Shown here one piece after another: positions 19,438-26,611 of a stretch of DNA of 64,000 nt; positions within the stretch are counted from its first letter, which is position 1; the number at the start of each line of letters is the position of its first letter. The position numbers were made by a program, and so were the translations under genes. Location of the stretch: the NCBI RefSeq assembly GCF_003946145.1, contig NZ_RHOC01000004.1:124001-188000 (forward strand). Reading direction: 5' to 3'. Below the pieces are notes generated by a model. That model was not told the origin of the DNA. It made no database searches and worked only from the letters and a program-made list of their open reading frames with translations. The DNA is from Levilactobacillus huananensis (GTDB lineage Bacteria > Bacillota > Bacilli > Lactobacillales > Lactobacillaceae).

Positions 19438-19980
19438 TTAGTCTTGTGTCGTGTGATTTCGCGTACGGCCACGATTGGAGTTCCGGCGTTTATCATGTAA
19501 ACTATCGAACCCGACGAAGCCCGCAGCGACTGCCCGTTCATTGGCCCGGTGAAGTACCTGGATAAAGTGTTCCGCTTCGTCCTTACCAAAGAAGCCTAGC
19601 CAACGATGGAATCGTTCATCCGTCGCTTGTGCCAAGTTCCGTTGAACCCGACTACCAGCCGCTGTCAAAGTAATGTACTTAACCCGACGGTCATTAGGAT
19701 CGACCTTCTGCATCACGTAGTTTTCTTTCAGTAACACGTTAACTTGACGAGCAATGGCACTCTTCGATACGCCTTCCAGCTTGGCCAATTCCACCAACGT
19801 TTGCCCATTCTTACTCCGGGCAACGTTCTCCATCACCATGAAGGCTTCAAAAGTTAAATTATACTTTTGGGTGGGAATCGAAACAAAGTCCCCGATGTAC
19901 TTGAAAATATGCATGTACAAGTCGTCAAATTGTTTCTTTAATTCTGCTTCCGTAACGTTATCGTTTGTCGTCTCTGTCAT
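19438..19980 (-). CDS. MarR family transcriptional regulator
   Basis: 180-residue winged-helix regulator. The recognition region is TLVELAKLEGVSKSAIARQVNVLLKENYV (residues ~61-89), and the wing carries the conserved DPNDRRVKYITLTAAG. A basic, Asn/Arg-rich tail (HDKRRNSNRGRTRNHTTQD) is unusual. It is divergent from the small YolD-like gene at 20165, so the ~185-base region between them may hold its operator, though I could not pick a convincing palindrome. Ligand and targets are unknown. Confidence 0.88.
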   Translation of the reverse strand: MTETTNDNVTEAELKKQFDDLYMHIFKYIGDFVSIPTQKYNLTFEAFMVMENVARSKNGQTLVELAKLEGVSKSAIARQVNVLLKENYVMQKVDPNDRRVKYITLTAAGSRVQRNLAQATDERFHRWLGFFGKDEAEHFIQVLHRANERAVAAGFVGFDSLHDKRRNSNRGRTRNHTTQD

Positions 19981-20164
19981 TATAAATCCATTACTCCTTC
20001 TAGTTCAGCGCGGGGCGCTGCCATTTACCGTCCTAAATTGGATACAGCCTACGGGACTTAATTTTAGCCGATAAAATGCCCGTCGTCACCGGTCAAAAAG
20101 CACAAAGTGGATAACCATACTTATATTTTATAGATAGATTAACTAATCCGGTAATATTATAGTT

Positions 20165-20476
20165 ATGATTGGCAAAATAGAACAGGTGTTCTATAATGGG
20201 ATTAATCTTCTGACCAAGGATGTGACTGAGATGTTAGACTATACACCACAAAAAATTCGGCTCCTACTCCAAACCGCTTATCAACAAAACCAGCTCACCA
20301 CGATCACGTATCATGGCGTTACCAAAACGGGAACCGTTGACTTCGTGACTGCCAGCACCGTTTACCTCGGCTTAGCGGCTGGCCATTCTCGTGAGATTCC
20401 CCTGACCCAGATCAGCCAAGTTAAATTACACCAATTGCAATCTTGGTGGTATCTTTATGATTCTTCCGCACGGTAA
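20165..20476 (+). CDS. Small YolD-like protein
   Basis: 103 residues. The C-terminal half (ITYHGVTKTGTVDFVTASTVYLGLAAGHSREIPLTQISQVKL) has the alternating beta pattern of YolD-like domains, which are small Sm-like folds of uncertain role, often near DNA-damage genes. The start is uncertain: ATG 20165 lacks a good ribosome site, whereas ATG 20231 has AAGGA about 10 bases upstream and would give 81 residues. Family assignment is by pattern only. Confidence 0.55.
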   Translation: MIGKIEQVFYNGINLLTKDVTEMLDYTPQKIRLLLQTAYQQNQLTTITYHGVTKTGTVDFVTASTVYLGLAAGHSREIPLTQISQVKLHQLQSWWYLYDSSAR

Positions 20477-20770
20477 CTCCCTCTAGTATCGCCTCTTCTG
20501 GTCAAAAAATAAAGGGCTTTTTGGTAAATTGTTTGTTTTTTCTTTACAATTCAAAGAAAACGCTATCTTCTGCTCGCCGCCTCGCTTTTCTTTATGTTGA
20601 CGAGTCAACAAGATCTGCTCTGTCAGGTCCTAAAAGAGGCTATTCTTTGTGATGAATCGGCCTCTTTAATTGGCTAGGTTCAATAACTATTGGTCAAAAC
20701 TGATAATGACCATAAACTTGCATAGTTTGACTCATTCGAGGGGGGCAAATGGCCACTTTCGACACAAATA
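20477..20770. other. Intergenic region with small hairpins
   Basis: No gene seen in the ~360 bases between the YolD-like gene and the DUF4097 gene. It contains a perfect inverted repeat GTTGAC-ga-GTCAAC at 20596-20609, a hairpin AAAGAGGC/GCCTCTTT at about 20632-20666, and the terminator at 20771. Confidence 0.4.
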
Positions 20771-20810
20771 AATAGTCTGAGACATGGTGACGTGTCTCAG
20801 ACTATTTTTA
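20771..20810. terminator. Terminator, mainly for the DUF4097 operon
   Basis: A perfect 14-bp stem (AATAGTCTGAGACA / TGTCTCAGACTATT) with an 8-base loop. T-rich sequence follows on both strands. Confidence 0.75.
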
Positions 20811-20838
20811 ATCTCCAAATCTATCTCATTGAATCGTA

Positions 20839-22257
20839 CTAGTTAATCTCTACCGTCCCCTGTCGACTGTCGACCGTCACCGCCATGTCAGGATTTTCCC
20901 CAACACAGCCAATCTTGTGGTGGCGATCATCCAACTTAAAGTGCGCGTCACGAGGTGCTCGTACAGTCCCCTCTTCATTGCGCAGGTCAAAACGATAGGC
21001 CTGTCCCACCGGGACCTCTAGACTCACGTTACCGTGGCTCTGAACCTTCATATTGCCGGTAACCTGAGCACTGACCCGACCATTTCTGGCCCGAATATCC
21101 CCATCTCCAGTGAGCCCCTTAACGCGAACCCCGCCATTGCGGGCAATACAGATCAGCTGACCATTCATGCCATCGACCCGGACACCCCCATTACGCGAGT
21201 TCACCTGGAGATCACCGGACTGATTGGTCACTCGGATGGCACCATTTATGGTTTCAACCGCCCCTTTACCCGTTAGGCTGCCGAGCGTTACCGCGCCATT
21301 GTCGGATCGAATACTGTAAGTTGTGCTCTTTAGCTCATCAATCTTGATGGCACCATTGGTCACGGTCAGATCAAGCCGATCCACGGCCGTATGAAAGAGC
21401 CGGACACGACCATTTGTCGCATGAGCAGCAAGGAAAATCGCGCTCTGAAAGTCGCTCATTTCGAGACTCCCATTACCGGCTTCAACAGTGACATGTCCCG
21501 TCAGATCAGTCGGCAGTAAAATTTCCACCCGGATATGCACGGGCCAGAGGCGTGGCCGTTCGCCCTGCTGAATGGTTAACGTGTCTCCGACGCGTGTTGC
21601 CCGCAAGTGAAACCGGTCATTGTCTCGACTCATATACTCGTTAACCACGATAGCCTTGCCGCTTGCCGCCCCCAATTTAACGGCGGCATCCTGATAGTCG
21701 ATCGCCACGTTAGCCAAGTCAGTCACGGCAAAGGTCTGGGTATTGACCAGCTTCAGTGAGGTGACGAGAGTTCGCTCTGGTTTCTGACCGTTGACCGTCA
21801 CGTGATCCCCATTAACATCAATTAGACCATTGGCTACGGACACGTGATCGCCTTCCACCTGAACCAGATTTCCGAGATCCACCCTATCCTTATCGCTATC
21901 TACAAGAACGCGGTCCCCCCAGGTCACTTGGTTGTCAGTGATGTGAAGCTTGCCAGCGTGCACACTCGATTGAGAGGGTTGCTTGGCTTGAGACTCACGC
22001 TGTCGGTTACGGCCGGTGGCCGCGTCGCGCGCACTATCTTCGACAACTTCTTTGAGAAGACTATCGAGATCCCCAATCTGACTAATGGTTTCAGCGATTG
22101 CTTTGTCCGGCTGCATCCCGTCATTAACCCGTTCGGAGGCCGCTTCGGTCAAGTCACCAACTAATTCTTCCTTCAACTCTGTTAAAGCCCGTGATGGGGT
22201 ATAGTTGCGAAATAAGTCATCCAAACGCGTCCGAATTTCCATTGTAATGTCGTCCAT
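20839..22257 (-). CDS. DUF4097 family protein with N-terminal HAAS-like helical domain
   Basis: 472 residues. The first ~80 (IRTRLDDLFRNY...AIAETISQIGDL) form a helical domain like those found with PadR-controlled membrane proteins (DUF1700/HAAS). The rest is a long beta-helix-like region of DUF4097 type with repeated units such as VEAGNGSLEMSDFQ, VTNGAIKIDEL, SDNGAVTLGSL, TINGAIRV, SRNGGVRVDGM, ARNGGVRVKGL and ARNGRVSAQV. No membrane segment is visible. It starts 2 bases after the padR stop, with GGAGG, so both are one operon. In related pairs PadR controls envelope-stress genes; that role is inferred. Confidence 0.82.
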   Translation of the reverse strand: MDDITMEIRTRLDDLFRNYTPSRALTELKEELVGDLTEAASERVNDGMQPDKAIAETISQIGDLDSLLKEVVEDSARDAATGRNRQRESQAKQPSQSSVHAGKLHITDNQVTWGDRVLVDSDKDRVDLGNLVQVEGDHVSVANGLIDVNGDHVTVNGQKPERTLVTSLKLVNTQTFAVTDLANVAIDYQDAAVKLGAASGKAIVVNEYMSRDNDRFHLRATRVGDTLTIQQGERPRLWPVHIRVEILLPTDLTGHVTVEAGNGSLEMSDFQSAIFLAAHATNGRVRLFHTAVDRLDLTVTNGAIKIDELKSTTYSIRSDNGAVTLGSLTGKGAVETINGAIRVTNQSGDLQVNSRNGGVRVDGMNGQLICIARNGGVRVKGLTGDGDIRARNGRVSAQVTGNMKVQSHGNVSLEVPVGQAYRFDLRNEEGTVRAPRDAHFKLDDRHHKIGCVGENPDMAVTVDSRQGTVEIN

Positions 22258-22259
22258 AA

Positions 22260-22610
22260 TTAAGCCTCCTCGGTCAATTTTCCGGTAATTAAGTCATCAA
22301 TAATGGGCTTGGCAAACTGCCAGGCCGCAGTCTTCTCCGCCAGCATCTTTTGCCCAACCGGCGTGACGTGATAATACTTGCGTCGCGATCCCTGCGTCTC
22401 ATCGCCCCAATAATCCGTCAATGCACCATTCTTTTCGAGTCGGCGAAAGACCGTGTACAGCGTGGCTTCATTGAGCTCATAATGCCCATGACTCAGGGCC
22501 TTCACCCGCTTTGCCACTTGATACCCGTAACTATCCCCCTGCTGGAGAATGTTCAAAATAATTGTATCCGTATGGCCCCGAATGAGGTCTTTGGAAATAT
22601 TCTCAGCCAT
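22260..22610 (-). CDS. PadR family transcriptional regulator
   Basis: 116 residues with the PadR winged helix: GHTDTIILNILQQGDSYGYQVAKRV (residues ~11-35), LNEATLYTVFRRLEKNGAL (recognition helix) and the wing GSRRKYYHVTPVG. It is the first gene of a two-gene operon. A perfect inverted repeat at 22651-22681 overlaps its promoter, so autoregulation is very likely. Confidence 0.92.
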   Translation of the reverse strand: MAENISKDLIRGHTDTIILNILQQGDSYGYQVAKRVKALSHGHYELNEATLYTVFRRLEKNGALTDYWGDETQGSRRKYYHVTPVGQKMLAEKTAAWQFAKPIIDDLITGKLTEEA

Positions 22611-22642
22611 GCCGCCACTTCCTTTCTTTTTTGCTTGTCAAT

Positions 22643-22681
22643 AATGTATCACATACTACTGTGTGTGTCAAAGTAGTATGT
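22643..22681 (-). promoter_or_regulatory. PadR operon promoter and operator
   Basis: Minus-strand TTGACA (22666-22671) and TACATT (22643-22648) are 17 bases apart. A perfect 10-bp inverted repeat, ACATACTACT at 22651-22660 and AGTAGTATGT at 22672-22681 with an 11-base spacer, covers the promoter spacer on one side and abuts the -35 on the other. PadR sites have ATGT...ACAT arms of this kind. Confidence 0.8.
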
Positions 22682-22785
22682 CTAAAAAGCCGATTTATCC
22701 TTGCTTAATTTCCATCCAAAAGGTAGCCTTATGACAATAGCATAGTACACTAAACGCAATAAATTTATTCAGGGGAGCTTGTTCA

Positions 22786-23370
22786 ATGAAAACTTTTCGC
22801 AATATTCTAAGTTGGGGCCTACCCATCATAGTGGCTCTAGCTGTCGTTTTCGTCGTGCGCACATACTTACTAGAGGTCGTCAAGGTCTCGGGAGACTCGA
22901 TGGAACCGAACTTAAGGAATGGTGAAGCCATGATCGTGACGAAACCAACACCGGTCAAGCGGCTCAGTGTCATCGTTTTTGATGCCTATGGCGAAGATCC
23001 AACCGCACCCAAAAATACAAACTATGTCAAACGTGTTATTGGCCTACCTGGGGATCAGGTCGTCAGTAAGAATGGTTACCTCTATGTCAATCATCGAAAG
23101 ATTAACCAACACTTTATCAGTCAGACTGAGCAGGGTGCCGGGACCGGTAATTGGACGCTAGGTAGCCTGGCCAAACAACACAACTGGTCTTACCAAGGCA
23201 ACACCGTTCCCCGGGGCCATTACTTCGTTCTGGGAGATCATCGGAGTGTCTCAGAAGACGGTCGAGCCTGGGGTTACGTCGACGCTAAGAAAATCATGGG
23301 CGTGGTCAAAGTCCCGTTCTGGGAAGGTAGCTCAGTGCATCGCGCTAACGTGAATAGTCTAGCTAGCTAA
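22786..23370 (+). CDS. lepB: Type I signal peptidase
   Basis: Membrane-bound protease that removes signal peptides from exported proteins, 194 residues. One N-terminal membrane segment (residues ~8-26) is followed by the catalytic Ser in SGDSMEP (Ser38) and the general-base Lys in YVKRVIGLPGD (Lys82). The usual GDNRxxSxDSR box reads GDHRSVSEDGRAWG, so Ser of DSR is Gly, a modest deviation. It stands alone with a terminator at 23452. The symbol is used for the family; genomes of this type often hold more than one copy. Confidence 0.92.
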   Translation: MKTFRNILSWGLPIIVALAVVFVVRTYLLEVVKVSGDSMEPNLRNGEAMIVTKPTPVKRLSVIVFDAYGEDPTAPKNTNYVKRVIGLPGDQVVSKNGYLYVNHRKINQHFISQTEQGAGTGNWTLGSLAKQHNWSYQGNTVPRGHYFVLGDHRSVSEDGRAWGYVDAKKIMGVVKVPFWEGSSVHRANVNSLAS

Positions 23371-23451
23371 TGACGCCCTATACTTCAGGACAGGCATGTC
23401 GCCACCGGTGTTCACGATTGTCCGTCTTCAACTTAACATCAGCTCTTGCAT

Positions 23452-23495
23452 AAAGCCGCCGGACTTCACCTGTTGTGGAGCCCTAGCGGCTTTTC
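23452..23495 (+). terminator. Terminator of the signal peptidase gene
   Basis: AAAGCCGC pairs with GCGGCTTT, enclosing an inner CTTCAC/GTGGAG helix, followed by TTTT. Confidence 0.65.
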
Positions 23496-23548
23496 ATCTG
23501 CTCTTAATACCACTGAAAACCTTCACGCCACAACCTCTTAAGCGATCA

Positions 23549-23589
23549 AAAAAGCCTGAAACCAGCGTTAAACCGCTGACTTCAGGTTT
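23549..23589 (-). terminator. Terminator of the oleate hydratase gene
   Basis: On the minus strand CCTGAA...CAGCG pairs with CGCTG...TTCAGG and is followed by TTTTTT. Confidence 0.75.
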
Positions 23590-23685
23590 AATTTCGAAGA
23601 ATGTCTCTGAGCAAACCTGCCTCACTGGACAGGGCATCCCCAGCACATCGCGGTGACTCCTCACTGGAAGTCGTTAACGCAACGT

Positions 23686-25380
23686 TTAACTAAACATACG
23701 CTTTGTTGCCTTCAACAAGGTCTTCGGATCCTTGTCATAACGAGGCGTGTCCACCAGGTTCGTCATTGGAATTCCGGCGAAGTGGAAGGCGGCGATTTCA
23801 CCAGAACGAACGGCACTCTGTTCCGTAAAGATCATCTGATATGGCTGTTCGGCAAACTCACCAGTAAAGGCTAAGTTCGTTGAATGTGCTGGAATAACTT
23901 CCGGTCGATCGGTCTTGGCCCGGTTGTTAAAGAGGGCTGAGGCATATGGCATGTAGACTGGAATGTTATTGATAATACTATCGAGAATAGCTGGTTCCTT
24001 GTCCTTAATGTTGTTAGGACCTGGGTCAACCTTAGATAACTGGCCAATCAGCTCCTGAGCCATTTCTTTCCCCGTCATCTTGATATACTGCTTGTGGACG
24101 AATTCTCCCGTCCGCCGTGGATACAGGAAGTAGCCCCAAATAACCGATTCATTAGGCTTTTGAGTCGTAAAATGTGGCTGGTGGTGAACCACGATCGACA
24201 TGTTAACATCTTTCTGGCCCAAAGGCGTGATTGGCGTCGTGGAGAGGAAGGAGTTCAAGGCGTTCCCTGGAACCTGGGTCGTGATCCGCGTAATTTCATT
24301 CAGCAACAGGTGATTCTTCGTGGTCAATGTAAAGCTGACCCATTCGGAATTCTTGCGATCAGCGAAGAACTTATCGGGTGTCCCCAGGTTATAGAAGCGT
24401 TCCGTAGCCTTCTTCCACAAGGCTGCACTGATCCCATATTCCATATTCTCAGGTGCTGGCGTATTGTAATCTCCCATCGTCGCGGAATCGGTGATGGACC
24501 CGTTGGTGAAGATAACTGCCGTTTCATCGTCAATGTCGACTACTTCTTCAGTCCCATCTTCAACGTTCTTGACGTGGATGCCAGTCACCGTGATTTCGTC
24601 TTGCATCGAACTGTCGGCAAATTCCCAGTCCGTTACAATTCGATTGGAAATAAATTTAACCCCTTCACCCTTCAGGTAGTTAATCAGTGGCAACATCATA
24701 CTTTCAAATTGGTTATAACGGGTCCGGTTGACCCCAACCAAGTGTTCAATTTGTGTGAATTCATAAATCATCTGGTGCATGTAACGCCGGAGTTCTTGAA
24801 CGGAACTCTCAATGCGAAAGGCGAACGTGGTTTCCCACATATACCAGAAATTGGTTTGGAACATGTGTGGGTCATCCTTGAAGTATTCGGCGATCGTCAC
24901 ATTGTCCAATTTAGTTTCTTCATCATCAGGCATCAGGACTAACTTCGATAACAGTGCCCGGTCTTTGTTATTCAGGCCCAACTTACCACCATCGATAATG
25001 CCCTTACCGCCTTGCATCAACCGTGCCTTGTCATAGGTCCGGTGATGTGAATCGAAATCGCGGGTATCTTCTGCGGCCGTCATGCCCTCCTCCGTTGCGG
25101 AAGGGATCCGGTCCAGGAGGTCCATCAAATCAACGTAGGTCCGGTAGTTCAACATCCGGCCTCCACGAGCAACATAACCCGTTCGGTTATCCAGTGGGTG
25201 TTCCTTATTCCAGTATTCGTTACTGAATTCTTCAGTCGTTCCACCATCGTTAGCACCGTGCATATCTGCTCCGTAAAAGGTGATATTGTCACCCCGCCAA
25301 TGGCCTTCTTGAATCAGGTAAACCGCCGCGGCCATGTTAGACAATCCCGCACCGATCATTACTGCTTTTGTTTTAACCAT
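23686..25380 (-). CDS. Oleate hydratase (myosin-cross-reactive antigen family)
   Basis: FAD-dependent enzyme that adds water to the cis-9 double bond of oleic acid and related fatty acids, giving 10-hydroxy acids; it is linked to unsaturated-fatty-acid detoxification in lactobacilli. The chosen ATG at 25380, with GGAGG 8 bases upstream, gives 564 residues, the usual length in this genus group; a longer open frame to 25482 crosses the promoter. The N-terminus has the FAD motif VMIGAGLSNMAAAVYL, and conserved segments include GGRMLNYRTYVDLMDLL, QGGKGIIDGGKLGL and FWYMWETTFAF. It is transcribed alone from a promoter that overlaps an inverted repeat. Confidence 0.95.
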   Translation of the reverse strand: MVKTKAVMIGAGLSNMAAAVYLIQEGHWRGDNITFYGADMHGANDGGTTEEFSNEYWNKEHPLDNRTGYVARGGRMLNYRTYVDLMDLLDRIPSATEEGMTAAEDTRDFDSHHRTYDKARLMQGGKGIIDGGKLGLNNKDRALLSKLVLMPDDEETKLDNVTIAEYFKDDPHMFQTNFWYMWETTFAFRIESSVQELRRYMHQMIYEFTQIEHLVGVNRTRYNQFESMMLPLINYLKGEGVKFISNRIVTDWEFADSSMQDEITVTGIHVKNVEDGTEEVVDIDDETAVIFTNGSITDSATMGDYNTPAPENMEYGISAALWKKATERFYNLGTPDKFFADRKNSEWVSFTLTTKNHLLLNEITRITTQVPGNALNSFLSTTPITPLGQKDVNMSIVVHHQPHFTTQKPNESVIWGYFLYPRRTGEFVHKQYIKMTGKEMAQELIGQLSKVDPGPNNIKDKEPAILDSIINNIPVYMPYASALFNNRAKTDRPEVIPAHSTNLAFTGEFAEQPYQMIFTEQSAVRSGEIAAFHFAGIPMTNLVDTPRYDKDPKTLLKATKRMFS

Positions 25381-25420
25381 CAAAAACACCTCCGTAGATT
25401 CTTTGTGCCTTAACGCCTTC

Positions 25421-25449
25421 ATTATGCTTGCTTTGTCATGCATTGTAAA
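25421..25449 (-). promoter_or_regulatory. Promoter of oleate hydratase
   Basis: Minus-strand TTTACA (25444-25449) and CATAAT (25421-25426) with a 17-base spacer. The transcript would start near 25414, about 34 bases before the ATG. Confidence 0.6.
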
Positions 25450-25458
25450 GCGTTTACA
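25444..25458. promoter_or_regulatory. Inverted repeat over the -35 of oleate hydratase
   Basis: TGTAAA-gcg-TTTACA is a 6-bp inverted repeat with a 3-base centre; one arm is the -35 hexamer itself. It resembles a cre box but has one base too many in the centre, so another regulator, such as a TetR-type fatty-acid sensor, is also possible. Confidence 0.5.
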
Positions 25459-25608
25459 TGACAGTTTTAGAAAAAAGTTCAAATCGTTACGGATCCTTAA
25501 TTACCGGGGATTGCGACATGTCATGTTCCATTTACAGGGGCCAAATATAGCTTAAACTACGGTCATAAAAACAGTCGAAACGATTTACCCTTAAGGACCG
25601 CAAGACGC

Positions 25609-25639
25609 AAAAAAACGGTGTGCCAAAGCACACCGTTTT
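25609..25639 (-). terminator. Terminator of the two-repeat secreted protein gene
   Basis: A perfect 12-bp stem (AAAACGGTGTGC / GCACACCGTTTT), loop CAAA, followed on the minus strand by a seven-T run. Confidence 0.85.
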
Positions 25640-25653
25640 CCCCGACTGATTCA

Positions 25654-26385
25654 TTAGTCAGCGGCCATGAACTTGCCTGCGGTTAATTTAGAGGCTAAAA
25701 CCCAGCCCTTAGTCTTTCCGCTAGTCACATAGAGATAGCTAACGTTCTTCTTAGCTTTTTTAATCGACATTTGTTTCGTTGCGTAGAAGGTCTTACTGTT
25801 TGGTAACTTGCCCTTCAACTTCAGGGTAACCTTAGGTGCGTTCGCAGCAAACTTCCCCGTGTAATAAGCTGGCCGCGCATTCTTAAAGTGGTAAGCGCTC
25901 TTCTTAATCTTCTTGGAGCTGACCAGCGTGTAGGTTGTTGCTTTGTGAACGCCATCAGCGGCCATGAACTTGCCCGCAGTTAATTTGGACAGTGCCACCC
26001 AGCCCTTAACCTTAGCATTCGCCGTCTTCACATAGACGTAAGTGACCTTCTTAGCCTTGGTGGTCTTGGTAGCCTTCTTCTTAATTACAATCTTCTTGGT
26101 ACCGTAGTAGGTCGTGGCGCCCTTCAAGGTCCCCTTCTTGGCCATCGTGACTTTAGCCTTGTTGGCCGCAAAGACTGCACTGTACAATGCCGGCTTCCCA
26201 GATTTAACGTGATACGATGTCTTCTTTAAGGCTGCACTACTCAGCAATGAGTAGCTGACTTTCTTAGCTGCTGGTTTGGCAGCGGCAAATGCAGTCACAC
26301 TACTACTTACGGGAGCAATAGCCCCGACCCCTAATGGTAATACCATGGCTGCTGCAGCTGCGATCATTGCAACTTTCTTCATCAT
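25654..26385 (-). CDS. Secreted basic two-repeat protein with GW/SH3-like units
   Basis: 243 residues: a signal peptide ending near AFAAA, then two imperfect repeats of about 90-100 residues, each starting YxLxSS...KKxxYHxK and ending KGWV-LxSKLTAGKFMAAD. The KGWVxxSKL endings resemble GW/SH3_8-type wall-binding modules. Lys is very abundant, which would favour binding to anionic wall polymers. No catalytic domain or sorting signal is present. Wall association is inferred. Confidence 0.75.
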   Translation of the reverse strand: MMKKVAMIAAAAAMVLPLGVGAIAPVSSSVTAFAAAKPAAKKVSYSLLSSAALKKTSYHVKSGKPALYSAVFAANKAKVTMAKKGTLKGATTYYGTKKIVIKKKATKTTKAKKVTYVYVKTANAKVKGWVALSKLTAGKFMAADGVHKATTYTLVSSKKIKKSAYHFKNARPAYYTGKFAANAPKVTLKLKGKLPNSKTFYATKQMSIKKAKKNVSYLYVTSGKTKGWVLASKLTAGKFMAAD

Positions 26386-26560
26386 AACAATTACCCCCTG
26401 AGATATTTTGAACCCATCTCTGAATTCACGGGTATCATATCATGACTATCCGATCTAGCCATACTAATGACACTCAAAAGTGACCAAAAACAGCGGTAAA
26501 TATAGGATTCAGGGTAAATTAAACCAACTTACTCCCAGAGACTAAATGGTGTCAAAACAC

Positions 26561-26597
26561 AAAAATCGTGACCACCAAATGTCTAGTGGCCACGATT
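26561..26597 (-). terminator. Terminator of the OatA-like gene
   Basis: On the minus strand AATCGTGgCCAC pairs with GTGGtCACGATT, followed by TTT. Confidence 0.7.
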
Positions 26598-26611
26598 AAT
26601 TGCATCTTTGA

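Larger units (their letters stand above)
23371..23685. other. Convergent intergenic region
   Basis: Between signal peptidase and oleate hydratase I find only two terminators (23452 plus strand, 23549 minus strand) and no gene. Confidence 0.5.

Noticed and set aside
19198-19500. 100-codon plus-strand frame after the GPH gene
   Set aside because: It runs through three terminator hairpins and the end of marR.
24094-24942. Long plus-strand frame (282 codons) opposite oleate hydratase
   Set aside because: It is antisense to a certain gene; its length follows from the codon use of that gene, and it has no ribosome site or family resemblance.
25444-25458. Standard cre box for CcpA
   Set aside because: The centre has three bases between six-base arms, so the match to the 14-base cre consensus breaks on one side; I list it as an inverted repeat without naming the regulator.
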